This document shows, one piece after another, positions 48,836-58,342 of a DNA stretch of 64,000 bases. The notes below the pieces were generated by a model. The model was given only the letters and a program-made list of their open reading frames with translations. It did not search any database and was not told the DNA's origin. The stretch's first letter is position 1, and each line of letters starts with the position of its first letter. This stretch comes from Chryseobacterium jejuense (GTDB lineage: Bacteria; Bacteroidota; Bacteroidia; Flavobacteriales; Weeksellaceae): the NCBI RefSeq assembly GCF_900100075.1, contig NZ_FNEG01000007.1, positions 1-64,000 of the forward strand, given 5' to 3'. The position numbers and the translations under genes were made by a program.

Positions 48836-50452
48836 ATGACTCATACTCTTAAAAGGACTTTCGCCATGCTTCTATTGGCGGTTTTCGGAAGTGCAATTCT
48901 TTATAACTGTGAACCGGATCCGGATTCTCTTGGGCAGCAACTCTTTGATAAAGATGCAGCAACAGGTGCTGAAAAGGCATATGATGTTATAGCCTATAAT
49001 ATTAATAATAATGATTCTATCAAAAGTGATTGGGGACAGCTTGTCTCAACATCAGGAACTCGTGTAGCGGTTCTGGGGGCATTTAAAGAAGGGCAGTTTG
49101 GGATGCAGAAAGCATCTTATATTACCCAGCTGAGATTACCGGATGGTTATCAAATTGGCGAGAAACCAGTGGTAGATTCTGTAGTTTTGGTGGTAAGAAC
49201 TCCAGCGAATACAGCAGATGATACTTATTACATGGCTGATAAGGTAGTAGCACCGGGTGCTTATGATAAAAATGATTTTATGATTGATGGTGAGAAGGTA
49301 GCTGTTTCACTAGAAAAGAAAACTTATCCTGTTCGTAAATATGGGAATGCTGAGACCATTAAATCTATGAAAATTAATGTACATAGAGTTAATGAGTTCT
49401 TAGACTCTGGTAAACCAGAATTTACTTATTCTAATAAGAACGTAACGGTAGGAGATTTACTTGGATCTGCTACTTTTGATGGAAATGTAAGTACTATAAC
49501 GGCTACTAGAAAATCAGACAATACAGTTGTATTTGATGGTAAACTAGGCTTCAGAATGAATCTGGATAAAGATTATTTCCAACAAAATATCCTTAATAAA
49601 AGAGGAGATAATGTGCTTAAGGATGCTGCTAACTTTACAAGATATTTCAACGGGATTAAGCTATCAGTAGAAGGAGATGATGGTTATCTTTTCCAGTTTT
49701 CACCTGATGATATGGAACTTCGCTTGTATTACAAAGCTGATAAAACAGAAAATGCTACTGTAACAAGACCACAGCAAGTACTTGCATTTGATCTTGGAAA
49801 TAGAAATACCCGTTTGGGACGTTATGAGTATGACAGATCAGGTTCTGAATTTGACAAAGCTATAAAATACAATAATGTAACAGGTGATGGGTTGCTTTTT
49901 TCACAAGGAATGGGGGGGTCTTATGTAGGATTGAAAATTGACAAAGCAACCATTGAAAATTTGAAAGAAAAATTTAATACAAATAAAGCTGGAATTGTAG
50001 GAGCTAAAATCAGAATATTCATAGATAAAGATAAAACATTTGCTAATCCTCAGTCTGTAGTTGCAGATCGTAAATTTATCCTTCTGCCTAATGAAATTTC
50101 TAATAAAGACATAAAACCTGCTTTTACACCGGATATGCTAAAAGGGTTTCCAACGTATTATTATGGTAAGACAACTATTAAAAACGAGGAAGCAAAAGGA
50201 GAATTTGAATTTTATGATTTTGTAGTAACACAAACTCTTAAAGATATTGTTGAAAATAGTAGCGTTGCAGCAGCAGATAAGATACTCTATCTTTATGTAG
50301 GAGCATTTATGAAAGGTCAAAACGGTAACCCTATTGGAGCAAATTATACGACCCGAGGTACTGATATGAATAGAATTGTTCTGATAGGATCAGATAAGAC
50401 TGAGAAGAGAGTTCAGCTTAAGGTTACTTATTCAACAGCCAATAATAAATAA
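48836..50452 (+). CDS. DUF4270 family lipoprotein
   Basis: Exported lipoprotein of unknown function conserved in Bacteroidetes. The 538-residue protein has a signal peptide with a probable lipobox (AILYNCEPDPDSLGQQLF, Cys about 25) and the DUF4270 pattern: VAYNI-like VIAYNINNNDSIKSDW, then AVLGAFKEGQFGMQKASYITQLRL near the N-terminus, a long beta-rich middle, and a C-terminal RGTDMNRIVLIGSDK. It sits between the GT5-like gene (13 bases before) and glmS (28 bases after), so the three are probably one transcript. The consistent neighbours suggest a cell-envelope role. Confidence 0.85.
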   Translation: MTHTLKRTFAMLLLAVFGSAILYNCEPDPDSLGQQLFDKDAATGAEKAYDVIAYNINNNDSIKSDWGQLVSTSGTRVAVLGAFKEGQFGMQKASYITQLRLPDGYQIGEKPVVDSVVLVVRTPANTADDTYYMADKVVAPGAYDKNDFMIDGEKVAVSLEKKTYPVRKYGNAETIKSMKINVHRVNEFLDSGKPEFTYSNKNVTVGDLLGSATFDGNVSTITATRKSDNTVVFDGKLGFRMNLDKDYFQQNILNKRGDNVLKDAANFTRYFNGIKLSVEGDDGYLFQFSPDDMELRLYYKADKTENATVTRPQQVLAFDLGNRNTRLGRYEYDRSGSEFDKAIKYNNVTGDGLLFSQGMGGSYVGLKIDKATIENLKEKFNTNKAGIVGAKIRIFIDKDKTFANPQSVVADRKFILLPNEISNKDIKPAFTPDMLKGFPTYYYGKTTIKNEEAKGEFEFYDFVVTQTLKDIVENSSVAAADKILYLYVGAFMKGQNGNPIGANYTTRGTDMNRIVLIGSDKTEKRVQLKVTYSTANNK

Positions 50453-50480
50453 AACACAATAAACACAAGACAAAATAAAT

Positions 50481-52334
50481 ATGTGCGGAATAGTAGGATA
50501 TACAGGTTTTCAGGATGCTTATGAGATCGTAATTAACGGTCTTAGAAGACTTGAATACAGAGGATATGATAGTGCCGGAATTGTTTTAGAAGGTTCAAAC
50601 AACAAACTTGAAGTAGAAAAAACAAAAGGTAAAGTAGAGGATTTGGTGAATATTTCGAAGCAATTAAAAGGAACAGCCAAAATTGGTATGGGGCACACAC
50701 GTTGGGCTACCCATGGAGTTCCGAGTGATAGAAACTCTCACCCGCATTTGTCAAATAACGGAAAAATAGCACTAGTGCATAATGGTATTATTGAGAATTA
50801 TGATACCATTAAAACTATGCTTACTGAAAAAGGATTTACTTTCAAGTCAGAAACAGATACTGAAGTATTGGTAAACCTTATTCAATATTTTATGGATCTT
50901 AACCCGGAGATTGATTTCCCGGCAGCGGTAAGATATGCTTTAAATGAAGTATATGGAGCTTATGCTATAACAGTACTTCATGAAGATTATCCTGGAGTAT
51001 TGGTTGTAGGAAGATTAGGGTCTCCTTTAGCTATCGGACTTGGTGATAAAGAATATTTCATTGCTTCTGATGCTTCTCCTTTCGTAGAATTTACAAAAGA
51101 AGCTATTTATCTTGAAGAAGGTCATATGGCTACCATTTCTTTAGAAAATGGTGTAGATATCAGAACTATTAATGATAACTCTAAGATTGAACCTGAAGTT
51201 CAGGAGCTTAAACTAAGTTTAGAGCAAATTGAAAAAGGAGGATATGAACACTTCATGCTGAAAGAAATCTTTGAACAACCTAAGTCTATTCATGATACCA
51301 TGAGAGGAAGACTTATTGTTGATGAAGGAGTTATCAAAATGGCAGGGATTTGGGATCATGTAGAAAAGTTTAAAAATGCTAATAGAATTATTATCATTGC
51401 TTGTGGAACTTCATGGCATGCAGGTCTTATCGGAGAATATCTTATCGAAGAATATGCAAGAATTCCGGTAGAGGTAGAATATGCTTCAGAATTCAGATAC
51501 AGAAATCCTATCATTACTGATAAAGATGTTGTAATTGCGATTTCTCAATCAGGAGAAACTGCAGACACAATGGCTGCTTTAAAACTTGCTAAAGAAAAAG
51601 GTGCATTTATCTATGGTATTTGTAATGTAGTAGATTCATCTATTGCAAGAATTACAGATGCTGGTTCATATACTCATGCAGGTCCGGAAATCGGGGTTGC
51701 TTCTACAAAAGCATTTACAGCACAACTTACTATCCTTACTTTAATTGCATTTAAATTAGGTAAGCATAACGGAAATTTAGGAAATGCTGAATTTATGAGC
51801 TTAATTTCAGAACTTGATGCTCTTCCTAAGAAGATTGAAGAAGTGTTGAGTACTACTCATGAGCTGACTCAGAATATTGCAAAAGACTTTGTGAAAGCTA
51901 CCAACTTCCTTTACTTAGGAAGAGGGTACAATTATCCTGCAGCTTTAGAAGGAGCGTTGAAGCTTAAAGAAATTTCTTATATCCACGCAGAAGGTTATCC
52001 GGCAGCAGAAATGAAGCATGGACCAATTGCTCTGATTGATGAAAATATGCCAATTGTTATTATAGCACCTAAAAAAGGACACTATGATAAAATTGTAAGC
52101 AACGTTCAGGAAATCAAAGCTAGAAAAGGGAAAATTATAGCTGTTGTTAACAAAGGTGACCGTCAGGTTAGCGAAATGGCAGATTATGTTATTGAAATTC
52201 CTGAAACCTCAGAATGTTTCTCTCCAATTGTGGCTTCAGTGCCGTTACAGTTGCTTTCTTATTACATTGCAGTATATAGAGGAGCCAACGTAGATCAGCC
52301 AAGAAACTTGGCAAAATCTGTAACTGTAGAATAA
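50481..52334 (+). CDS. glmS: Glutamine-fructose-6-phosphate aminotransferase (isomerising)
   Basis: Makes glucosamine 6-phosphate from fructose 6-phosphate and glutamine, the first step to UDP-GlcNAc for peptidoglycan and lipid A. The 617-residue protein starts MCGIVGYTG, with the N-terminal nucleophile Cys2, followed by the class II amidotransferase motifs RRLEYRGYDSAG and GHTRWATHG, NSHPH and HNGIIENY. The two SIS domains carry CGTSWHAGL, SQSGETADTMAAL and GRGYNYPAALEGALKLKE, with the C-terminal LAKSVTVE. Length is standard. Third gene of the GT5-like/DUF4270/glmS unit; no glmS ribozyme-like leader is evident, since the gap to DUF4270 is only 28 bases. Confidence 0.97.
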   Translation: MCGIVGYTGFQDAYEIVINGLRRLEYRGYDSAGIVLEGSNNKLEVEKTKGKVEDLVNISKQLKGTAKIGMGHTRWATHGVPSDRNSHPHLSNNGKIALVHNGIIENYDTIKTMLTEKGFTFKSETDTEVLVNLIQYFMDLNPEIDFPAAVRYALNEVYGAYAITVLHEDYPGVLVVGRLGSPLAIGLGDKEYFIASDASPFVEFTKEAIYLEEGHMATISLENGVDIRTINDNSKIEPEVQELKLSLEQIEKGGYEHFMLKEIFEQPKSIHDTMRGRLIVDEGVIKMAGIWDHVEKFKNANRIIIIACGTSWHAGLIGEYLIEEYARIPVEVEYASEFRYRNPIITDKDVVIAISQSGETADTMAALKLAKEKGAFIYGICNVVDSSIARITDAGSYTHAGPEIGVASTKAFTAQLTILTLIAFKLGKHNGNLGNAEFMSLISELDALPKKIEEVLSTTHELTQNIAKDFVKATNFLYLGRGYNYPAALEGALKLKEISYIHAEGYPAAEMKHGPIALIDENMPIVIIAPKKGHYDKIVSNVQEIKARKGKIIAVVNKGDRQVSEMADYVIEIPETSECFSPIVASVPLQLLSYYIAVYRGANVDQPRNLAKSVTVE

Positions 52335-52412
52335 AAAATAGTTGTAAATAAAATAAATTTAGATTTCTTCCGTTATTTCAAAATAAATCTTAAAAGTTTC
52401 TTAAAAAAATTA

Positions 52413-52420
52413 TATATTTA
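52413..52420 (+). promoter_or_regulatory. Possible -7 element of the gldKLMN operon
   Basis: TATATTTA differs from TAnnTTTG only in the last base and lies 22 bases before gldK. The 108-base gap after glmS makes a promoter here likely. Confidence 0.4.
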
Positions 52421-52442
52421 CGGCTTAATTATAAAAATTAAC

Positions 52443-53864
52443 ATGAAAAGGATATTTCTTTTATTATTGTCTGCATCGGTAGCATCGGTATCTTGTTCAG
52501 GTGGTGGCAGCTCTTCTGTAGGGAAGCCAGGAACAAAAGGTGAATTGATACCAAGAGAAAAAACGAAATCATTTGTTGCGGAACGACCATACGGAATGGT
52601 TGCAATTCCTGCAGGTTCATTTGTTGCTGGTTTAGCAGACCAGGACCCAACAAATACACCTGAAAAAGCATCATTGAAGACAGTTACTGTTTCTTCTTTC
52701 TTCATGGATGAAGCAGAAACTACCAATGCAGAATACAGGGTATTTATCAACTATGTAAGAGATTCTATCGCAAGAACTCTACTCGCTGAAGCTGCCGGAG
52801 AAGGTGGTGACGAAGGCGGTCGTAGAGGAGCAAGCATAGGAGATTATGCATACCTTGCTAAAAAAGAAGAAAATTTAACACCTTATCAGGAATATATGGA
52901 AGGGCAGGGTGGCCGTGAAGACGGTACCTATGATGCAAGCAAAAGATTAGACTGGAAAATTCCTTTACACTGGAGCACTACTAAGTATCCGGATGTAGAA
53001 TACGCAGAAGTTCTGGAATCTATGTATCTGCCTGCTTCTTCAAGAATTGGAAACGAAAGAATTTTAGATGTTAGTAAGCTGAAGTATACGTACCGTTGGG
53101 GAGATATGGATGCTGCACTTGCAGATAACGAAAGAGGAGCGAATTACCTTAAAAGCCAGAGTATCGCGATTTATCCCGATACTACGGTTTGGGTAAAAGA
53201 TTTCCACTTTGCTTACAATGAGCCATTATTTGAACAATATTTTTGGCACAAAGCTTACAAAAACTACCCTGTAGTTGGTGTTACCTGGGATCAGGCAAGA
53301 GCTTATTGTAACTTCAGATCTAAATTGAAAACTGACTATAACGAAAGTTTAAAAAGAAAAAAACAAAGACCATTGCAGTTCCGTCTTCCAACAGAAATCG
53401 AATGGGAATATGCTGCAAGAGGAGGTATGCAAAATGCCACTTACCCTTGGGGTGGTCCATATTTAATGGATGACAGAGGTTGCTACTTAGCTAACTTTAA
53501 ACCTAAGAGAGGTAACTACATGGAAGACGAGAAAAAAGGTACTTATACATATACAGCTCCAGTTAAGAAATTTAAGAAAAATGGATTTGGGTTATTTGAT
53601 ATGGCTGGAAACGTTTCTGAGTGGACAGAATCTGCGTATAACAACTCTTCTTATGGATTCTCTTCTACATTAAATCCTTCTACTAAAGATAAAAAGGATA
53701 CTAAGAAATCTGTAAGAGGTGGATCTTGGAAAGATATAGGATATGCGTTAATGACGGGTGCAAGAGATTGGGAGAGAAAAGATTCAGCAAGAAGCTATAT
53801 CGGATTTAGAACTGTACAGGACATTCCTGAAGCAGCTGTTAAGCCAAGAAGAGTTAACAGATAA
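52443..53864 (+). CDS. gldK: Gliding motility / type IX secretion lipoprotein GldK
   Basis: Outer-membrane lipoprotein that with GldN builds the periplasmic ring of the type IX secretion system. The 473-residue protein has a lipobox (SVASVSCSGGG, Cys18), a Gly/Ser linker, and a formylglycine-generating-enzyme-like (SUMF1) domain: VAIPAGSFVAGL, SSFFMDEAETTNAEYRVFI, GVTWDQARAYCNFRS, FRLPTEIEWEYAARGGM and GLFDMAGNVSEWTE, ending RGGSWKD...YIGFRTVQ. An acidic/glycine insert around residue 115 (AAGEGGDEGGRRGA) follows the first domain part. First of gldK-gldL-gldM-gldN with gaps of 61, 48 and 20 bases. Confidence 0.96.
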   Translation: MKRIFLLLLSASVASVSCSGGGSSSVGKPGTKGELIPREKTKSFVAERPYGMVAIPAGSFVAGLADQDPTNTPEKASLKTVTVSSFFMDEAETTNAEYRVFINYVRDSIARTLLAEAAGEGGDEGGRRGASIGDYAYLAKKEENLTPYQEYMEGQGGREDGTYDASKRLDWKIPLHWSTTKYPDVEYAEVLESMYLPASSRIGNERILDVSKLKYTYRWGDMDAALADNERGANYLKSQSIAIYPDTTVWVKDFHFAYNEPLFEQYFWHKAYKNYPVVGVTWDQARAYCNFRSKLKTDYNESLKRKKQRPLQFRLPTEIEWEYAARGGMQNATYPWGGPYLMDDRGCYLANFKPKRGNYMEDEKKGTYTYTAPVKKFKKNGFGLFDMAGNVSEWTESAYNNSSYGFSSTLNPSTKDKKDTKKSVRGGSWKDIGYALMTGARDWERKDSARSYIGFRTVQDIPEAAVKPRRVNR

Positions 53865-53925
53865 CAAAACCAAAACAATTATTTTTCAATACAATTTTAT
53901 TTAACATTAAAAAAACTAACTCAAT

Positions 53926-54618
53926 ATGTTTAAGACGAAAGATGCTTGGATGAATTTCTTCTATTCATTCGGTGCTGCAATTGTAATTCTTGGAGCTTGG
54001 CTTAAAATTACTCACATTACTTTGGGACCAATTAACGGTAATATTGCTCTTACTGTAGGGCTTATTACAGAGGCGATTATCTTTATTATCTTCGCTTTCG
54101 ACCCTCCAAAAACTGAAGAGTCTTATGCTTGGGAAAATGTTTACCCTGAATTATTAGATAAACATGCTAACCCAAACCCGTTACACTCAAATGTAACAAC
54201 TAGAAATACAGGTAACCACTTTGCAGAATTAGAAAATTCTCTTTCTACTAAATTGGATAAAATGCTTGAAGATGCAAGATTAGATGTTCAACTATTCGAA
54301 AGACTAAGAACAGGAATCGATAAATTTTCAAGTTCTGTAGATCAAATCAACCAAACTGTTGATGTTTCTGCTTCTACACACAAATATAACGATCAGTTGA
54401 ACAAGGCTGCTCAGCATATGGAAAGTATGAATGCATTATATGCGATGCAGTTGGAAAGCGGTAAGAAACAAGCAGAATTTGCTACTAAATATGTTTCTGA
54501 CATGCAGAAATCTGTTGAACATTCTGAAAAATTCAATCAAGAGCTACAAGGTTTAACCTCTAATCTTAATAACTTAAATAGAGTTTATGGTGGTATGCTA
54601 ACTGCTATGAAGTCCTAA
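53926..54618 (+). CDS. gldL: Type IX secretion motor protein GldL
   Basis: Inner-membrane partner of GldM in the proton-driven motor powering secretion and gliding. The 230-residue protein has two membrane helices close together at the N-terminus (about 11-33 and 39-57), with Glu49 inside the second (GLITEAIIFIIFAF), the position of the protonatable residue identified in Flavobacterium johnsoniae GldL. The rest is a cytoplasmic, largely helical tail with predicted coiled coil (AAQHMESMNALYAMQL, LTSNLNNLNRVYGG). Length is about the same as in other flavobacteria. Second gene of the operon. Confidence 0.95.
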   Translation: MFKTKDAWMNFFYSFGAAIVILGAWLKITHITLGPINGNIALTVGLITEAIIFIIFAFDPPKTEESYAWENVYPELLDKHANPNPLHSNVTTRNTGNHFAELENSLSTKLDKMLEDARLDVQLFERLRTGIDKFSSSVDQINQTVDVSASTHKYNDQLNKAAQHMESMNALYAMQLESGKKQAEFATKYVSDMQKSVEHSEKFNQELQGLTSNLNNLNRVYGGMLTAMKS

Positions 54619-54666
54619 TTCCTAACCATTACTTAAACTATTTAATCAAAAAACAAAGAAAAGAGA

Positions 54667-56256
54667 ATGGCACAAGGAAAACAGACCCCTCGTCAGAAGA
54701 TGATCAACCTAATGTATCTGGTGTTCATCGCGATGATGGCCCTAAACATCGATGCAGAAATCATCAGGTCATATTATGACTCAACTAAAGCCTTAAACGA
54801 AACAAGACGTTTAACGGAAAACAAAAACGAAAAGATTTTCGAAAAAACACTGGAAGCCAAAGCACAACAGGTTCCAGATACTTATGCACAGCCTTGGGAA
54901 CAATACAAAACATTGAAAACTAAGATTGATGTATTGGTGAAATCTGCTCAAGATATCAAAGACTTGTTGAAAAAACAATCTGAGTTTCATGAAAAAGATA
55001 AAGAGGGAAAAGATATTGATGTAAGTGAAAACTTTGCTGCACTTAACAACAACGAAGCTACTACTGAATATTTTTTCAAAGAAGGAGATGAAAATACACC
55101 TTCTGCCAATGCAATGGAACTGAAAAAGAAAATTGATGATGTAAGAAATTATATCAATGCAACTTTTGGTTCTAACGGACAGCTTAAAGATTTAATTGAA
55201 AGAGCAAACAAGTCCTTAATTGCGGAATATCCTAAAGGAACATCTCCAAACGAGAAGACTTGGTTTCAAAATAAGTTTTATCATCAGCCATTAATCGCTG
55301 CAATATCTAACTTGGAGATTATCCAAAATGATGCCAGAAACGTTCAGTCTGATGCATTAGCATTATTACTTCAGGAAAAAGTAGATGCTAGTATCAAGTT
55401 TTCAAGCTATGAACCTATCGTTTCAGGTCCTGTAGATATCCAGGCTGGTAAGCAGGCAGAAATAAAAGTAATGTTAGGAAATTACTCAAACAGTAATAAA
55501 ATTAGTATTTCTGGAGTAAGTAAAGTTGAGAACGGAAAAGGTATTTCTTCTATTTCAGGTTCAGGTATTGGTGAGCATAAATTAGGAGGTACAATTACTT
55601 TAACAGATGCTACAGGTAAAGTTCAAAACTATCCTTGGACACATACTTATAATGTAATTGCAGGACCTAGAGAAGTAAAACTTGAAAAAGGATTATTGCT
55701 TTCTGCTGATAAAATGAATGTAATGTATAGAGGATTGGAGAACCCTGTATCAGGATCTATCTTAGGTGCAGATAACTCTAAACTTTCATTATCAGCTCCG
55801 GGAGCTTCTGTAAGAAATACAGGTCCTGGTAAGTGGATTGTAAAACCTTCTACAGGTACTACAGTGAAATTAACATTATCTGGAGTAGACCCTCATGGAA
55901 AATCTGTATCGCAGGTATTTGAATATAGAATCAAGAATGTTCCGCCACCTCAAGGTCAGATGAGAGGACAGAATGTATTGTCGATGCCGGCAACTTCTAT
56001 TCCTAACCAATCTGTACAGGCTGCAATTCCTGACTTCGACTTCCCTGTTTCGTTTAACGTAACACAATTCATGGTAAGAGTGCCAGGTAGAGCTGCACTA
56101 TTGATCCATGGAAATACATTAGGCGATGCTGCTGGATTAATCAAGAATCTGAGAACAGGAGATGTAGTATCTATCTTCGATATCAAAGCAACAGCTCAAG
56201 GATTAGAAGGTCAACAGATTAAAAACATTACTCCTATAATTATTAATGTTCAATAG
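54667..56256 (+). CDS. gldM: Type IX secretion motor protein GldM
   Basis: Periplasmic shaft of the T9SS motor, anchored by one helix that pairs with GldL. The 529-residue protein starts AQGKQTPRQKMINLMYLVF with Arg9, matching the charged residue thought to interact with GldL Glu49, then the single membrane helix (about 14-28). Four periplasmic domains follow, beginning with the helical D1 (KNEKIFEKTLEAKAQQVP), and the beta-rich D2-D4 segments (EPIVSGPVDIQAGKQAEIK, VMYRGLENPVSGSILG, and FPVSFNVTQFMVRVPG). Third in the operon, 48 bases after gldL and 20 bases before gldN. Confidence 0.95.
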   Translation: MAQGKQTPRQKMINLMYLVFIAMMALNIDAEIIRSYYDSTKALNETRRLTENKNEKIFEKTLEAKAQQVPDTYAQPWEQYKTLKTKIDVLVKSAQDIKDLLKKQSEFHEKDKEGKDIDVSENFAALNNNEATTEYFFKEGDENTPSANAMELKKKIDDVRNYINATFGSNGQLKDLIERANKSLIAEYPKGTSPNEKTWFQNKFYHQPLIAAISNLEIIQNDARNVQSDALALLLQEKVDASIKFSSYEPIVSGPVDIQAGKQAEIKVMLGNYSNSNKISISGVSKVENGKGISSISGSGIGEHKLGGTITLTDATGKVQNYPWTHTYNVIAGPREVKLEKGLLLSADKMNVMYRGLENPVSGSILGADNSKLSLSAPGASVRNTGPGKWIVKPSTGTTVKLTLSGVDPHGKSVSQVFEYRIKNVPPPQGQMRGQNVLSMPATSIPNQSVQAAIPDFDFPVSFNVTQFMVRVPGRAALLIHGNTLGDAAGLIKNLRTGDVVSIFDIKATAQGLEGQQIKNITPIIINVQ

Positions 56257-56276
56257 GACTAAAATTGTAATTTATT

Positions 56277-57215
56277 ATGAAAAAATATATTAGCACCCTT
56301 TTAGTATTAGTCTCGGGATTTGCATTTTCCCAGACTATTCTGAACGCTTCTTCTCCAGAAGAGTTTAGACAGATGAGAGCGGAGAACAAACAAAAAGTTG
56401 GTGATACTATTATTGATAAAACAGTAAAGCCTCTTGAATATGGATTTGTGGAAGACAAAGACATCCTTAAGAGTATGTTTGTTTGGGAAATCATCGATAT
56501 GAATGATAAGATCAATCAGCCATTTTACTATGATAACCCGGATGGTCTTCTTTCTACCCCTACAAGATCTCTATACCAGTTATTGTTAGATGCAGCTTTA
56601 AGTGGTAAAATTGAGCAAGTATATGACGATGAAAACTTTACTGTAAAGCTTTCACCGGAAGGAATCCAGAAAAGATTGGAGAATGTTAGAATCAACGATG
56701 CAGCTATCGATATTCTAAACTCTGGAAGACAATTAACTGAACAGGAGAAAAAAGAATATACCGACGTATTTAAGACTACTACTGAGAAAGTAAAAGTTCT
56801 GAAAATTATGGGTATGTGGTTCATCGATAAGAGAGACGGACAAATGAAATACAGACCTCTAGGTATTGCAGCAATGGGACCAGATCCAGCAGTACAAGGA
56901 GTTATAGGACCAGATGGGAAGCCAATTGCAAGCAATGATGACCTTATCGACCTATTCTGGATTTTCTATCCGAATGCAAGAGATATCTTAGCAAACAATT
57001 ATGTTTACAACAGAAAAAATACTTCTGCAGATCTATCTTTTGATGATATCATCAATGCAAGAAGATTCTCTTCTGTAATCTACAAATCTTCAAGCGGTTT
57101 AGGAGACGGTACTATTAAGGACTATATCCCTAAAGATGCTGACGATCAGTTAGAAGAAAGTGACAGAATTAAGTCGCAGATCCTGGAAATGGAAAATGAT
57201 ATGTGGAATTACTAA
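56277..57215 (+). CDS. gldN: Type IX secretion / gliding protein GldN
   Basis: Periplasmic partner of GldK in the outer-membrane ring of the T9SS. The 312-residue protein has a signal peptide (KKYISTLLVLVSGFAFSQ), a central part with VWEIIDMNDKINQPFYYDN and LYQLLLDAALSGKIEQVYDDE, and a C-terminal segment reading GMWFIDKRDGQMKYRPLGIAAMGP and DLFWIFYPNARDILANNYVYN, as in flavobacterial GldN. Last gene of gldKLMN; a strong hairpin terminator follows 22 bases after the stop. Confidence 0.95.
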   Translation: MKKYISTLLVLVSGFAFSQTILNASSPEEFRQMRAENKQKVGDTIIDKTVKPLEYGFVEDKDILKSMFVWEIIDMNDKINQPFYYDNPDGLLSTPTRSLYQLLLDAALSGKIEQVYDDENFTVKLSPEGIQKRLENVRINDAAIDILNSGRQLTEQEKKEYTDVFKTTTEKVKVLKIMGMWFIDKRDGQMKYRPLGIAAMGPDPAVQGVIGPDGKPIASNDDLIDLFWIFYPNARDILANNYVYNRKNTSADLSFDDIINARRFSSVIYKSSSGLGDGTIKDYIPKDADDQLEESDRIKSQILEMENDMWNY

Positions 57216-57237
57216 ATTTCACTTGATATTTATAGAA

Positions 57238-57268
57238 AACCTGAGTATTTTTACTCAGGTTTTTTTTA
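57238..57268 (+). terminator. Terminator of gldKLMN, overlapping the next gene's leader
   Basis: AACCTGAGTA / TACTCAGGTT, 10 bp with a TTTT loop, followed by eight Ts. The T run ends three bases before the ATG at 57271, so the following gene cannot have a normal leader if this terminator works. Confidence 0.85.
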
Positions 57269-57270
57269 TT

Positions 57271-58305
57271 ATGAGAAATGTAGATTATATTATTGTAGGA
57301 GATGGATATGCCGGGCTTTTTTTAGCCCATCAGCTAATTAAAAACAACAAATCCTTTGTCATTTTTTCCGAGGGAAGAAAAAGCGCTTCGCAGGTTTCTG
57401 CAGGGATTATCAATCCTGTGGTTCTTAAAAAGTTTACCACATTTTGGAAGGCTCAGGAGCAAATTGATTTTCTGAAGAACAGCTTGAAGGAGATAGAAGG
57501 TTATACTGGAGAAAATTATTTGATTGACGCATCTATTCACAGAATTTTTCATGATGAAAATGAACAGAAGCTTTGGCTTAAAAAATCCGGAAACGAAGAA
57601 TTATCTAACTTTTTGGAAGAAAAATTTGAGTCTTTAAATGTAGTAAAAAACGATTTTCTCACAGGAAAGGTAAATCAGTCTGCCAGGTTGAATGTTAATG
57701 GATTTTTCACAGGTCTATTTAATTATTTTGAAAAAGGCGGTTTTCTTATCAGTGAAAAATTTGAATATGCTAAATTGAATCCTTCGGAAAGAACTTACAA
57801 AGATTTTAATTTCAAAAATATTATTTTCTGTGAAGGAATGGGAGTAAAGGATAATCCTTACTTTTCAGATATTAATGTGACACCCAATAAAGGACATCAC
57901 ATAAAAGTTGAACTCTCTCAGCCTATTCCGGAAAATATCACCATTAAAAAGAAGCACTTCCTTTTTCCAACCGGGAACGGACTTTATTTCTATGGTGGAA
58001 CTTATGACCGTGAGCAGCTACACCACCACATTGATGAATCTGCAGTGAATCAGCTAGTCAACGGACTTTCAGAATTCTATCCTTATGATTTTGAAGTGAA
58101 AGAAGTGAACTTTGGTTTCAGACCTACAGTAAAAGACAGAAGACCAATTATTGGAAGACATGAGATTCATAGTAATTTATATGTTTTCAATGGGCTGGGA
58201 GCAAGAGGAATTCTAAACGGATGTTACTTTGCAAGAGATCTGTTCCGTTTTATAGAAGAAGGTATTCCGTTGCATGAAGAAGTCTCGCTAAATAGATTTA
58301 AATAA
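57271..58305 (+). CDS. FAD-dependent oxidoreductase (DAO-type)
   Basis: Predicted flavin amine/amino-acid-type oxidoreductase in the cytosol. In 344 residues: a dinucleotide motif with Asp in place of the second Gly (IIVGDGYAGLFLAHQLIKN), a typical DAO-fold core, VSAGIINPVVLKKFTTFW near residue 40, a middle CEGMGVKDNPYF, and the C-terminal FGFRPTVKDRRPIIGRHE with YVFNGLGARGILNGCYFA. The ATG at 57271 is the only sensible start; it comes directly after the gldN terminator, and the in-frame codons to 57160 lie within gldN and the hairpin. A weak promoter (TTG at 57223, TATTTTTA at 57246-57253) may overlap the hairpin. Substrate is unknown. Confidence 0.85.
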   Translation: MRNVDYIIVGDGYAGLFLAHQLIKNNKSFVIFSEGRKSASQVSAGIINPVVLKKFTTFWKAQEQIDFLKNSLKEIEGYTGENYLIDASIHRIFHDENEQKLWLKKSGNEELSNFLEEKFESLNVVKNDFLTGKVNQSARLNVNGFFTGLFNYFEKGGFLISEKFEYAKLNPSERTYKDFNFKNIIFCEGMGVKDNPYFSDINVTPNKGHHIKVELSQPIPENITIKKKHFLFPTGNGLYFYGGTYDREQLHHHIDESAVNQLVNGLSEFYPYDFEVKEVNFGFRPTVKDRRPIIGRHEIHSNLYVFNGLGARGILNGCYFARDLFRFIEEGIPLHEEVSLNRFK

Positions 58306-58342
58306 CTTTTTCATCAGCATATAATCTTAAAGGCGATAATCT

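Noticed and set aside
50453..50480. glmS ribozyme or riboswitch
   Set aside because: The gap to the preceding gene is only 28 bases, too short to hold the ribozyme fold.
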